This document shows positions 1 to 12,089 of a DNA stretch of 64,000 nucleotides, in pieces. The DNA lies in NCBI RefSeq assembly GCF_027580225.2, contig NC_073351.2, forward strand, positions 3,083,001 to 3,147,000. The letters run 5' to 3'. Source of the DNA: Misgurnus anguillicaudatus (taxonomy: Eukaryota > Chordata > Actinopteri > Cypriniformes > Cobitidae). The notes under the pieces are model-generated. The model was given only the letters and a program-made list of their open reading frames with translations. It did no database searches and was not told the DNA's origin. Position numbers and translations under genes: made by a program. How positions within the stretch are numbered: position 1 is the stretch's first letter; each line of letters opens with the position of its first letter.

Positions 1-540
1 ACGTATTTTTTATTGATTGCTCATCTCAGCAGTGTTACAGAAGTACCTGTGATATCATATTAGCATCACATGCATGCATAGCAATACAACATTTGATTTA
101 AAGCCAATAAAGGAAAACGGACATTTCTGTAGATATAGCTACAATATTACATGACATTACCCAATATGTATTATTTCATAGTAATACTTGTGGTAATGGA
201 ATCCTTTACCGTGACATTTCCATTCAATTGGTTTACAGTAAGTAATACTATAGTTGGGAGCTGTATTTAGGTTTTACCATGATTTAAGTGCTATTTTATA
301 AGAGTAGGATGCATTTACGATATTACAATCCACGTATCTTGTCCTTGTGTTCCCCTTTCCTGTACTTTTATTTTGAAGTTCTGTATTGTCATTTACGTTT
401 GTAGTCCTTGTAGTGTCATTTTCTGATTGGTTCCCAGGTGTGTTTTGTATATCTTTTAGCCCAGTGTTTCAGTTGACATTTGTCAGTCATAGGGCCGTTG
501 TTTTTATTTAATGGTGTTCTGTGTCTGATATGGTGAGGTG
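1..540. other. AT-rich intergenic DNA, nothing recognised
   Basis: No conserved coding segment, RNA gene or complete repeat boundary could be supported here. Open frames are short and lack any family signature. Confidence 0.5.
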
Positions 541-923
541 TTCTAGTGATGGCAGAAACGAAGCTGTTTGAAGATTCGAATCAATTAAACCAACTGGTTC
601 GAAAAATGATTCACTCGAAACGCTTGAAACACGTAAATTTGACGCCACCTGCTGGTAAAAACGTTGTAAAAGCAACAAGATCTCAATTCAAACATTTTAC
701 ACTTTTTACAAAATAATTTTAAAGGTTTTTCTAAAAATATGTTTTAAAGAAAAATAAATTATTTAACTTAACTAAGCCATTAAGTAAAAGTGTATTCTAT
801 TTTAGTTTCATTTAGGGCAATCAGATCATTAATAATACACTTTTAATTATCCACATGTTGTCATTAAATCTATCTATAAACAAAAAGTAGGCCAAATGTA
901 AAGTGTTATCAGTCACAAGGATG

Positions 924-1040
924 CAGGGGCGGACTGGGACAAAAATTCAGCCATGGCACTGTAGCCACACTAGTCCACATCACTACACCAACACAGACCC
1001 ACCCACAGATATGCACATTCACTACTTACATTTCTGTATA
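924..1040. repeat. Terminal fragment of a CAGGGGCGGACTGGGAC-type DNA element
   Basis: The sequence opens with CAGGGGCGGACTGGGACAAA, nearly the same terminus as the larger element that begins at 53163. No matching opposite end is visible nearby, so this is probably a one-ended relic. The call rests on similarity within the window. Confidence 0.5.
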
Positions 1041-1264
1041 CGCAGAATAAAAACAAGTAATAACAATAACAAGGTGTGAGTGTGTGTGTCTTTTACATAC
1101 TTAAATCATGTTATAAAATTACTTGTGAATTAAAGTACAATATGCTGAAGTGTTGCTAGTGTGTGCTGCTTGTGCATTTGTGTGTATAATGTAAAGGTAG
1201 GCTGTGTGTCTGAGTGTGACACACATGCACAGGTTCCACTTATCCTAAGGGTTACTTAATAATT

Positions 1265-1340
1265 AATTAGACCCATAGTATTAAGATTAGACCCATAGTA
1301 TTAAGATTAGACCCATAGTAATAAGATTAGACCCATGGTA
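1265..1340. repeat. Short 20-bp tandem repeat, about 4 copies
   Basis: The unit ATTAGACCCATAGTATTAAG is repeated about four times with one or two substitutions in the last copies. It is a simple minisatellite with no coding potential. Confidence 0.85.
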
Positions 1341-1926
1341 AGCCTATTAAGAAACTATGTCAGTGTGTCTCTCATTGGCGTTTCCATGACACTTGACTGC
1401 TGCAGCAGCTGAGCTTGGTCAAGCAACATTTTAGTTTTGAATAGATGAACAAACCATTCAGACAAAGGATAACACAAGTAAGCCACCAGTAAATACGTAA
1501 CCTGAGTGGGGGTCGGTCGGCCCATCTCGGGCTAAATGCTCAACATTTATTATTAGTAATATTATTTTTATTAGTAGAAAAATCGTGCAAGTGATAAATC
1601 ATGCAGTGTTATGCACTATTTTCAATCGTGGCTTGGAGTCCAATCATTGGTGGATGCCAAGCCACTCTCTAGGAACCACTTAGCAAGACCTATAACTCTT
1701 CATCAGAACATTGTAGAGACATTGGGGTGGCATGACATCACAATCATTATCTGAGGTTTGTCCATTTGTGCCATTGTTGGTTCTTGACTCCGGTATTTTC
1801 TATTATTTTTGTTTAACCTTATGTTGGACGTCTCCATTTAAAGGCAGGGTCCATGATCTCTGAAAGCCAATGTTGACATTTGAAATCACCCAACCAAACA
1901 CGCCCCTAGCCCAATTGAATCTAGAC

Positions 1927-2430
1927 CAGGGGTCTCCAACATTTTTGTGAGCAAGGGCTACCAGAATGGACAAAACAATCTGGAGGGCTACTTTTTTGTT
2001 TTCATTGTTGATTTTATTTTATTTTACTTGTTGATATGTTTTAGTTTTGTTTAAAATGTTAACATAAGTTGACCAAGCCAAGTTAATATAAAAAATATGT
2101 AATAAATAAATATTACAATTTAGACTATTAATAGAATGTGCTTTAGCGCAGTGTTTCCCAATCCTGGTCCTCGAGGACCCCCTCCCAGAAAGTTTTTGAT
2201 GTCTCCGTATTTAACACACCTGATTTAACTCATCAGCTTGTTAGGGAGGCATGTTTACCATTTTGGAAGGAGGCTGATAAGTTGAATCCGGTGTTTTAAA
2301 TAAGGAGACATCTAAAACTTTCTGGGAGGGGGGCCTCGAGGACCAGGATTGGGAAACACTGCTTTAGCGGGCACCTCACAGACTCCGTGTGGCTACCCTG
2401 TGCTCGTGGGCACCACGTTGGAGACCCCTG
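1927..2430. mobile_element. hAT-type MITE with 8-bp target duplication (outer element)
   Basis: Termini are CAGGGGTCTCCAAC on the left and GTTGGAGACCCCTG on the right, a perfect inverted repeat. The flanks 1919-1926 and 2431-2438 are both ATCTAGAC, a perfect 8-bp target duplication typical of hAT transposons. There is no transposase frame, so the element is non-autonomous. A second MITE sits inside it at 2149-2361. Confidence 0.9.
2149..2361. mobile_element. Nested hAT-type foldback MITE
   Basis: It starts CAGTGTTTCCCAATCCTGG and ends with the inverted copy, giving arms of over 30 bp. It is flanked by perfect 8-bp duplications CTTTAGCG at 2141-2148 and 2362-2369. It lies wholly within the element 1927-2430 and is therefore the younger insertion. 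A diverged relative is at 48939-49163. Confidence 0.92.
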
Positions 2431-2840
2431 ATCTAGACATTCTGCTAAAAGACCCGCCCCACACATACGCAACCCAGGCAACAATGTCGTTTAGTAGACA
2501 CGCACCTTTCTGCTGATTGGCTAAGTGTGTTTTGGTAGTAAACCCGACTCCTTTCTCCAAACAGTTTTTCAGAAATCGTGCACTCCGCCTTTAAAGGTTT
2601 TTATGAGACAATGTTGTAAAGCAGTACATTTCCACTGTCTTTTCCCTATAATTACACTTGTCAAATCAGTTTTTCTTTTTTAAGCTTTGAGAATGCCATT
2701 AAGATTATTCGTTTTTAACCAAGGTATATGGTCAAGCAAGATGGATCACAACATGTTTAAAATGTTTAGCATAGTGTAACATGTGGATCTAACACATCTA
2801 ATTATACAACTACCAAATAATTACATCAAAGTAATTGTAA

Positions 2841-2846
2841 TTTATT
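2841..2846 (-). promoter_or_regulatory. Probable cmc2 poly(A) signal
   Basis: AATAAA on the minus strand lies about 245 bases downstream of the cmc2 stop codon. It is the first canonical hexamer noticed there. Its use is inferred from position only. Confidence 0.5.
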
Positions 2847-3090
2847 AAAGTTGTACTTTTAGCAGTATGCTTTTGTTACATTGTTTCTGATTCTGATCAA
2901 TTATACAGGAGTTGTAAATGCACAAATTAAGCCACTCATCAATTAAGTATCTTAAATAACTCTCTGTTGCCAACATCTATAATAATAAATACATATCCAC
3001 ACAGAAGAGTTCAGTATCATCCAGATTCAAATTGTATGGCACAAAACATTTTTTGTGTGGGGTAGTTTTGCGATCCAAAGAAGCCTGGTC

Positions 3091-5639
3091 TTAGGAATCC
3101 CCCTTTGGATTTTCCTTTAGACGCTGACTCATTTCTGCTGCGTGAGCCTTGCTGTGCTCCCTCTTCACGTGGTACTGTGTAGACAAGGTAAAAACGACTA
3201 ATTTCAAAGTAAAAAATCCACAATTTTCAAGCCTAACATGATTTCTACAGTTGACTGAATACCAGGAAACAAACTCCAAGAAAAAGCTGATGTAAAACAT
3301 TTTGTTGGTGAATAAACAACACATTTCTTTAAACTCTGAGCTCACATTTCATTAGTATGTGTGTTTACTGGAAATAAAAAAAACAAAACTAATGTTGTGC
3401 TTTACTATTTACATACAATGATTCATTCAATGAACTTTAAAGTTTAAACTAGGGATGTTCATATTGACCGGTTAAATTATAACCGAAGGTAAGAATTTAT
3501 AAATGATTTATATTATCAGTTAAAAGAATTGTTTTGTGTGTGTTGGCAAATCGCCTCTGTCCAAAACCCTTACCATAAACATATCTCTTTGTGCACAAAC
3601 AGCGAAAGAAGACGCAAAGCAAAAGGTTTTGAAATGTGTGCTGCTTTAGAAATGGCCACTGTGGTAGATGATCGCATGCTCTTTGATAATGTAATGTTGC
3701 ATGAACATTTGTTAATGTATGAATCTTGGTCCTGTTTTTGATCTGTTGCTGCTGTTTGCATGTTCAAATTAAATGTTTGTATTGTTTTTACCAGGTCACA
3801 GACAACCATCAATTGTATTTTTACTCAATGACACTTTAATATTTAAATTTTATCAATTAACGGTTAATGTTCAGTTTAAACAGATCGGTTTATCTTTTCA
3901 GTTAGTGCAATGCTCTTTTCAGTCTAATTAAAAGAATTAAAATCTGCTGTGCTTACCTCTTTCTTGAGACAATTGCGCATAGCACGGTCCACATCATTAC
4001 ACGTTCCAAAGAATTTCAGAACATTGTGCTAAAGACAAACCCAAATATTGTTAATTTGAGGCAACATCCCTTACTTCACTTTAAAATGACAGAAAATATA
4101 ATACTAGGAGAAACAAACACTAATACACTTGAGCCCGTATTCATAAAACATTTTATCTTACCACTAAGAGTTCTCCTAGATAGCAGTAAAAGTTGTTAGC
4201 TAACAAGAGTTTTCTCCTAAAACCTATTCACAAAGCATCTTTTACCAAGGCTTTAAATAAGTATAAATCTTAACCTATAAGAGAAAGGCAGGGTTGACCT
4301 CGTTGCTATGGATGATGTCATTAAGAATATGGCCACAGTAATTGGCTGATAGGCGATGAGTCTCTGTGAAATAATAATGTTTTCATTTTAAATAAAAATT
4401 CTAAGAAGTATTAATAATTAAACTAGTAACTAGTATTTGCATATGCCTCTTGTGTGTCTACATTTTATAAACAATTATCGGATATGCCTACATGTGTAAA
4501 AGGTGCTACAAAAGGATCTTCACAGCGATTCAATAAAAGAAAAATGTTTGGTTCCCCAAAGAACCATTGAGTCAAAGGTTATTAAAAAAATATTATTTCT
4601 TTCTTGCTTTTTTAAAAAACAAACAAAAAAACTTTTTCCACTAGAAATAACCTTTTGTGAAAATGAAAGTTTCTTCAGATGTTAAAGGAACAGCCCAAAA
4701 TTGTTCATTTATGTTATTGTGTAGCACCTATTGTTAAGCAGACATTTAATAAACAAGCTAAAATAATCATAGATGATAGTAAGACCTACAAACATAAAAG
4801 AACAGCTGTTGCTTCTTGCATACAAAGAAGGCAACAGCCATTTTAGTATTGTTTTTGGTTTGGTGGTCTTAGTGACTTAGGAGTGTTCTTGAATACCTCT
4901 AACTTTTCACAGATTTAAGAGCTAGTTTAACGCTAAAATGCATTGTGAAATACTCTAGAGCAAACATTTTGGAGCCCTAAAATGAATAATAACACACCCA
5001 TTGCTTTTAAGACTTTCTCCTAAATCAGCAAGTAAGGAGCTTTAAGATGTTTTGTGAATACAGGCCCAGAATTACAGTAATAGTACAATCAATAAATGTG
5101 TTTATTTACACTGCTGAAAGTTAATTAAACTATTATAAAATCACACTGATTATAGAAATGAGCTCTCAGATAAAAAAGGTTAAATCAGTATGGGGTGGAG
5201 TATGTCTATGACTATGACATTCATGTATTGCACATTTAAAGGAACAGTATGTAAGAAATGTATATCAATTAATCATAAAATGGCCCTGATATGTCACTAG
5301 ACATTAAGAAATCATTTTCAATTCAAATACTTATATCACTGACAACAGTGGTCTGGCCAGGATATTGTCATTTAAAAAGGGAGTTGCAGCCCTCAGCTGA
5401 TGTTTATGTTGTCATTTTGTGTATTGGCCACCAGTTGTGTGATTGCAGTACCAGTTTTAGCCACAAGTTTTGTGATTGCAACACCAGTTTTGGCCACAAT
5501 CCTACATACTGTTCCTTTAAGGTGAAAATGTAAACAAGTACAGTACATGCTTCCATACCTCTTTGTGGCATTGCTTGAGAAGTGTTATAAGTTCATTGCA
5601 CTCATCAGTATGAAGATGTGGAGACAGATCTGGATGCAT
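3091..5639 (-). CDS. cmc2: cmc2, C-X9-C motif containing 2 (complete, 3 coding exons)
   Basis: Minus-strand gene with coding exons at 5639-5559 (81 nt, ATG to phase 0), 4028-3957 (72 nt) and 3174-3091 (84 nt, stop TAA), all with GT/AG borders, giving 78 aa. It begins [18 protein letters not shown], as CMC2 orthologues do (human protein 79 aa). A twin CX9C pattern is visible: C14/C24 in exon 1 and C37/C47 in exon 2 ([15 protein letters not shown]). Proteins of this family are imported into the mitochondrial intermembrane space by the Mia40 disulfide relay and act in cytochrome c oxidase biogenesis. The C-terminus is Lys/Arg/Glu-rich. It is divergent to cenpn, as in human. Intron 1 holds two TIR repeats (4131-5067, 5236-5520). 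A non-coding first exon may lie further upstream but was not located. Function comes from the family; the exon structure is read directly. Confidence 0.95.
4131..5067. mobile_element. TIR element inside cmc2 intron 1
   Basis: The left end GAGCCCGTATTCATAAAACAT is the inverted counterpart of the right end, which reads GGGCCTGTATTCACAAAACAT on the minus strand. It is about 0.94 kb with no transposase. No clean target duplication was found, so the superfamily is not assigned. Confidence 0.7.
5236..5520. mobile_element. Short palindromic MITE (TTAAAGGAACAG termini)
   Basis: The ends TTTAAAGGAACAGTATGTA and TACATACTGTTCCTTTAA are inverted copies. The element is 285 bp and lies in cmc2 intron 1 just downstream of exon 1. 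A TTAA or TAA target is possible but ambiguous, because the terminal bases are themselves A/T. Confidence 0.75.
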
Positions 5640-6969
5640 TGTGAATTAAAGTTGTATGTCTTACTGGAGTATGGCTTTAACGTGACCCCTTGCAGTCCTT
5701 GCAATAGTTACTGTTACAGTCAGGTAAAAATAAAAATAGTTTATTCATACAAGAAACAAGAATATAACTTTTCCCCCAAAAAACTAAGACGTATAATTGA
5801 GCTCATATGTAAAAAAAACTAAGACATATGGCCGGGAGAGGGCATTCATGACGATAGTTGGCTATAGTTATTATTATTATCATAGTTTAACATTAACATG
5901 CACATTGTGTGCTTTTCCGTGCATGAGAGGGTTTGTGGGGTTCACTTTGTGTGAGGTCAAGACGTGTAAACCATCAGCGCACGTGCGTCCGATGAAACCG
6001 TCTATACAGACTCCTAGCACCTGAACTTGTAATGCGCATGACTCTGACTCTTCCTCGCACATGAGCTTGTAATACGCCCAGCTTTGCCATTTCCTTGCAC
6101 CAGAGAGGTTGCTAGCCGCAGGGTTGGGCAATGATACATCAAAATGTATTTTAAAATAAAATGCCAAATCCATTTTTTAAGTGTATCAAAATAAATGACT
6201 GTATTTTTTTATTTTGCAAATACTAAAAAATACTTTTACAAATGAGCATGAAATTTCTTCGAAACCTTCCATCAGTTGGACTATTTGATGATCTATTACT
6301 TCACCATTACATTGACTCTGATTGAGTCACGCACAAATCTTTCATGCAATGGTATGCAAACCAAAATATCATGACCCTACTAAACAGCTACTTAAATTAG
6401 GGGTACAATACTCAGCAATCAATTATTTATTTATCAAATCATTGAACACCTATTTAGCAGTTAAAAACAAACATCTTATAATTTATAAAATAACATTAAA
6501 CAATTATTAAATGATCAATATGTTTAGATTTTAAATGTAGCCATAAATTAAATCTGAATTTAATCGCATCTCTATGATGTCATCATATAGACTTCTTACA
6601 AAGTATTTTACAGGATTTTAAAATTACAAAAATACAAAGCACTTAAGTATTTTGATACAAAATACAAAGGCATTATCATCAACCGTATCAAATACAAATG
6701 ACAAAATACTATTTTGTATTTGAAATACATGTATCAAAAATAATGCCAAATACCACACGGGTTTAAAACCATTAAAAATTTTGCTCCCTGGCACGCAGAA
6801 AATTTAAGAGTGCCTGGGCTTTAATGACGTGCTCGGATTAATGGCATCAGTTATAAGGTTGCGGTCCTGACAATGTTGCCCTTAGAGTAAAATGGCTTCT
6901 TTTTTTGTCCACCAATCAAGTGCCTTGTCATAAATGAGTTAACAATAAACAAATAAATAAATGTGTAAA

Positions 6970-7240
6970 CTATGCACGCACACGGGCTTGTAACCCGAGA
7001 GTTGGCGGTTTGAGTCTCACGGCCGGCGGGTTGTAAACGTGGTGCCCTTGAGCAAGGCAACTTAACCCTGATTTCTCCTAGGGCATTGGGATAGCTGCCC
7101 ACTGCTTCGAGTGTGTGTGTGTGTTCACAACTTGCAGTGCGTGTGTTTACTACACACTGGGATGGGTTTAAACACAGAGGTCACATTTCGAGTATGTGTT
7201 GCATACTTGAGTAGTTTTGTCATTTCACACACATTTTATA
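6970..7240 (+). mobile_element. tRNA-derived SINE
   Basis: A pol III B-box-like GGTTTGAGTC lies at 7008-7017 in a degraded tRNA-like head. It is followed by the CCCTTGAGCAAGGCAAC central segment and the GCTGCCCACTGCT...GTGTGTGTTCAC tail common to a widespread teleost SINE. The copy is diverged. The family is recognised from memory of fish repeats, not by search. Confidence 0.65.
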
Positions 7241-8080
7241 ATCACCGCTGTGAATGGTGCATTACTATCACGGCGGTAAAATACTGCCAGCCATACGCCA
7301 CTGTGGTGTTTTGTTGTAAGCACAGTGAGGCTTAAATGGGCTCAAATCCCCTGGGGTTAGCCAAGTTTGATAAACAAAAAGTCAAGAGTATGTGAGATAA
7401 GAAAGTGGTTTATGATAACAGCTTTATTTAACACTGGATGTGACTGGCTCCTGTACTCAGCCCTGCGGCCGCATGCCTCTGACCTAATGACAGCGATGCT
7501 GATATAAAAGCCATATCACACTCCTACTCAAGTGATATTGCTTTAGTTTACATATAAGTTTACTGGAGAGTTTGACAGGAGAACCGGCGTCACCCTAAAC
7601 ATTTTTAGCTGTAATCTTTTTCCATGCTACCAGTGTTGCCAACTTTTTTGCTGAAAGTAGCTTAAGCCTGCTTGGAAAGTTGCTAAATTTCTCTAGATTA
7701 CATCATAACGTAATTAGCATATCAGTGACGTCATCACATCGTGTTTGCATCATGACTACATTGGCTCTTCAAAGCTGTTTCACAGTTTTCTAACTCTCTG
7801 AACCGTCCCAAACTATATTTAAATACAGCCGAATGCCTAAGAACGGATTTATTTAGGTTTGTATTAAATGGTTCTGTTGTCAGACATCAAAACAAGTATG
7901 AAATAATGGCTGAAAGTGACCAATTAAAACTACTTGTTAATGTACACTTGTTAACCAGCAATCTTACTGAACTGTTAAAGTTTGTCTAGCTACAAGACTG
8001 CAACTATAAGAGCTATATTCATGTTTATTTGTCCAAACAGTCTGGTTTCAAAACAAATGAGGAGCAAATAATATAAACAC

Positions 8081-8573
8081 ACACACACTGATCAGCTATA
8101 ACATTGCAACCTGCCCAATATTTGCCATCAAAACAGCCCCGAGCCGCCGAGGCATGGACTACACCAGACCTCCCCATCAGAGCAATTCCAACTTTGAGGA
8201 CAAGTGTAAGTTGACGTGTTAGAAGCAGGAAGGCCAAATTGTGATGGCTAGACGACTATAAACCGTAGCTCTTGTGTGGTGGTGCTCCCGGTCTCCCAGT
8301 TGTCAGTACCTACAGTATCAAAAAGGTCCAATGAAGGAAAAGTGGTGAATAAGCAGGACTCAACGATGCACGTGAGGAGCGAAGCCTGGCCCGTGTGGTC
8401 CGATCCAACAGATGAGCTACTGTATCTGAAATTGCTGAAGAAGTGAATGCTCGATCTGATAGAAAGGTCCAGTGGAGTCCATGTCCCGACGGGTCAGGCC
8501 TGTTTTGGTGGCAAAAGAGGGACCTACACAATATTAGGCAGGTGTTCATAATGTTATGGCTGATCGGTGTATA
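8081..8573. mobile_element. Internally deleted Tc1-like element
   Basis: The termini (CACACTGATCAGCTATAACATT on the left, its inverted counterpart ending TGATCGGTGTATA on the right) match a common fish Tc1-like family. Short stretches of former transposase DNA remain in the middle, but the element is under 0.5 kb and non-coding. Confidence 0.75.
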
Positions 8574-8828
8574 TGACATGAAGATGTGTTCAATCATTGT
8601 TGGGTGTAATTAGTTTTTCTTTAAAAAAGTAAAGCAAGGGATTACTCTTATTTTTCTAGTAATTTTATTAAAGTTACTTCTGATGTAACTGAACTAAATA
8701 CTGTGTATGGACTGTAGATTATTTAATATACAATAGTGGATTTAACATCAGAATTTAAAGTCTATGGTTAAATGCAGCCTTCTCACTTTAAATACTTTGG
8801 TGAGTTAATAAGAATAAAGGTGATAATG

Positions 8829-9095
8829 GTAACACTCTACTGTAGTTTCCTATTCTCACTATTAACTGGTTGGTTATAGCATTAATATTACAGAGGCGGT
8901 TTATTAGTACTTATAAAGTACATATTAATGCCTATTTCTGCAAAACCTTATTCTACATCCTTAATCCTATCCAATTCCTACCAGTACTTAAACTTAACAT
9001 CTACTTTACTTATAGTATTAATAAGCAGTAATTAGACTTTATTCAGGCAAAAGTAATGAATAGTTAGTTAATAGTGAGCATTGTGGCCAGAATAA
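8829..9095. repeat. MITE-like repeat beginning GGTAACACT
   Basis: It contains the 'TATTAGTACTTATAAAG...CTTATTCTACATCC' core I recognise as a frequent fish MITE. The left terminus GGTAACACTCTA is present. The right inverted terminus is degraded. Confidence 0.55.
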
Positions 9096-9554
9096 TGTAT
9101 GTACTTTAATATGATTTATTCGAGCTGTTTCAATCCTATCTTTTACTAAATAGGATTTAGAAAGTATAATTAGCATAGCAATAAGTAATTAAATAATTTT
9201 TTGAGTAACCCAACACTGTGTTCAATTTACACATTACTAAACTACAGAAATTGACAAAAAACACTTAAGGATACTACTGCCTCCCCATCCCATTCCATCA
9301 TCCATGCTGAAATTCTTTGGGACACTTACCTGCAACAAAAGAAAACATGTTTTTTTTGTAAATTAATTGCCATTACCTTCAACTGCTCTCTTTTCAAGTT
9401 GTATATCCCTGCTGGATAAAAACACCTAAATCCAGCATTAGCTGCCTGGCTTTATCTGGTTTCCCAGCTTGCCTTTATCTTCTAACACAGAGGGGTTTTT
9501 AGCTCTGAACCACCAGCTAGGACTAGCAAAACACGAGCTGCCCTTACGAAAACT

Positions 9555-9765
9555 TAACCATGTTTTTTTGTGTGGTAAAGTGTATAGCAACCATGTTTTT
9601 TGGTGTATTGATTACTATCAGCAAAACCATGGTTTTACTACAGTAACCATGTTGTATTTTTTTTTAAACCATGCTTGTCAAAACCATGGTTATTTTGTGG
9701 TAACCATGGTTTTACTACAGTAACCATGTTTTTTTGTTTTAACTGTAGTAAATTTTCACAAGGGT
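9555..9765. repeat. Degenerate AACCATGGTTTT repeat cluster
   Basis: The palindromic core ACCATGGT and variants recur about eight times, separated by T-rich spacers and GTAGTAAAACC modules. It resembles a decayed tandem or foldback repeat. Any open frame through it is a by-product. Confidence 0.7.
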
Positions 9766-10869
9766 GACCATCTAAGACTAATTTAGTCAGCTGAAAACGT
9801 GGTCAAAACCCCTCTAAAACCAGACTATTTAACCATCTAAACCAGCCAACCAGTTTTTTCAGCAGGTTGAAAATGCCATCCACAAGCTGCTGATTGCTAC
9901 AACAACAGTTTTACTATTATAAAAAAATAACTTGTACTACTATTAATTGTTGCCTACTCACCAGCACACGTGCAGACTGTTTTAGACTCTTTTTGACGTT
10001 ACATAAGTTACGGTGTTTCTATGTACACTTCCAAAATGACCTCAGATCTGTGATAGCATGGGTTAGATCTCGAAAGACAGCTGAAGTAAGTTTCCTCCTA
10101 GTGACATAAGCGGACAACGCTTCGATTTTGCTCTTTGTCGTTATATTGTCATAGAGATGTAGCTGCACCTAATCTTATAGTCCGCATGAAAACCGAATGA
10201 TATTAAAATACACTTTTACAACTGTAACGTTAGTCTGTCTTCGTCTTCTTCTTCGCGCTTATCGGCGGTTCGCATTATTGATTAGAGAGCATTATCGCCA
10301 TCTACTGGAGGCAACAGATCAGAGTCAGAGACTAGATTCACTACCATCCAGGGGTGCCTTCCCAAAAGCAACGTTGCTTACTAAGAACAAATTATTCAGC
10401 ATCTTGCAAACAAACTCAATCTGCTTTCCAAAAGGAAAACTCGACTCGCAAACAAACAGAAAACGGTTTGAGAGAAAGGCAATTTGAGAGAAAATGCAGA
10501 GGTTTTACCAATATTGTGCAGTGCCAGTGGCAGCAACTGAATAAAGACATATTTCATTTGTCAGGCTTTATTCTGTTAATCTCATTGATTTTATTAAAAG
10601 TGTTAATAATAATAAATGTCTGTTAATAGTAAACAAATTCTGTTAAATTTGTTTACTAAAATTCTGTGTTAAAACATTAAATTAAACTTTACAGGAAAAA
10701 ATAATGGATCATGGGTTGCAGGGTTTTGGGCTTATTTTAAAAATCTGGTTGCTTAGGAAATTCTGACAAGCAACTTAATTTCTATACATATATGAATGCA
10801 GTTTTCTTTGCATTGATTGAAATTGTTTCTTTATAAAAGTTATATCGCATTTCATAAAAAAAATCCAGC
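9766..10869. other. Gene-free intergenic stretch between cmc2 and cenpn
   Basis: Only short frames without family resemblance are present. No exon, RNA gene or delimited repeat was recognised. Confidence 0.5.
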
Positions 10870-11060
10870 ATCAAACCAGCATGGGAATTATGCTGGTCTA
10901 TATGCTGGTTTAGCTGGTGGTCACCAGCATACCAGCACCAAAACACAACATATGCTGTGTCTTGCTGGTATGACCAGCATGGGATGCTGATGCTGGTGCT
11001 AATGCTGGTTTAGCTGGTGCTAATGCTGGTGCTGGTCTTGCTGGTATGCTCTTTTTTCAG
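10870..11060. repeat. ATGCTGGT/ACCAGCAT minisatellite-like repeat
   Basis: The motif GCTGGT and its complement ACCAGC recur more than 15 times in about 190 bases, in both orientations. It ends in CTTTTTTCAGCAGGG. This CTGGT-rich repeat is widespread in fish genomes. It can fold into hairpins. Confidence 0.85.
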
Positions 11061-11939
11061 CAGGGCTATCATATTTAAAACTTTCTGTTAAGCTTTCTAA
11101 CTTTCACCAACAGGCCCTTTGGCATGAAACCTTATGTACAAGCAAAATAATACATTAACTATGAGTACAGTTTCATTACCGGAGCCTGCTAACACACCTA
11201 TTGGAAAGATATGTTTCATTGAAAAGAAGAAACCATAAAATAAGAGCTTTACTCAGTTCGAATGTAGCGTGAGCTCCCTCTGCCGTTTTATGTTGGAATA
11301 ACCTTTTTGATAAAATACATTTCTTTTAAATTAATTCATAATATATACCTACAAAAGATTTTCTAAGAAAATCTTTCAGTTATAATTTTAACACCAAATG
11401 TATCTTTTGCCAGAATGACACTGACACTTTTCTTTATATGTTTTGTTCATGCAATTATATTCAGCAGTTTTGGAAATATGTTGGTTTGTTTATCCTCAAA
11501 CAAGATTGTAAAAGATTTTGTTGTGAGTCCTAAATTTTTTATTTTTGGATTCTTTGAAGGAGATTCAAATGCTTTATATAAATCTAATTCTGTATACTTG
11601 TGTAGATTTGATATACATAAATACTATTTTTCTAACTGTAAACCTATTTCTTTTGTATTTTTGTTACAAAAGATTATAAGACATGTATTTAAAGACAATT
11701 TAATTTTCTCTTAACAAGAAATTTGTTTTCATTTTTACAATTCCCTCTGTTTATTTTAATTGTACACTTTATCTTTGCCATGATAATTCTTGTTTTGTTT
11801 AATTCTTGTAATAATACAACTATATGTTCAATAAAAACGTATTCTTCAAAAGTTTTAAACTAAGTTTTTCAGCATATTTAACATCGCCTTTTTAATGAAA
11901 ATAAACTTCAGTATTTTTCAAATGAATGCTGCGCTTTCA
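11061..11939. other. AT-rich stretch upstream of the cenpn promoter
   Basis: It contains long T/A-rich frames, including one of about 99 codons at 11415-11714, with biased composition and no recognisable domain. Nothing functional is supported. Confidence 0.45.
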
Positions 11940-12089
11940 GGGACTTTTATGTAATTTGTCACTTGCTGCGTAACCGGATGTTCCAGCTCAGTTCTCTGTT
12001 TGATTTTTAGCGGTTTGTGTAACGTTTGAAACGTGAACGCGATAATCAATGTGTATTAACCTTTAACGAATAATCTGTAAGTCCAAACA
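11940..12089 (+). promoter_or_regulatory. Putative TATA-less cenpn promoter with ETS and CHR-like sites
   Basis: An ETS-type core ACCGGATGT (11973-11981) and a TTTGAA cell-cycle-homology-region-like site (12025-12030) lie within 120 bases of the cenpn ATG. No TATA box is seen. Kinetochore genes are commonly cell-cycle regulated through CHR/DREAM sites, so the reading is plausible but inferred. Confidence 0.4.

Noticed and set aside
9301..9326. Second copy of cmc2 exon 2 (CTGAAATTCTTTGGGACA)
   Set aside because: About 20 of 25 bases match over a very short stretch, and no flanking exon sequence is shared. Coincidence is likely.
11415..11714. 99-codon frame upstream of cenpn as a small membrane protein
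   Set aside because: The Phe/Ile/Lys-rich composition simply mirrors T/A-rich DNA. There is no conserved feature and no splice or promoter context.
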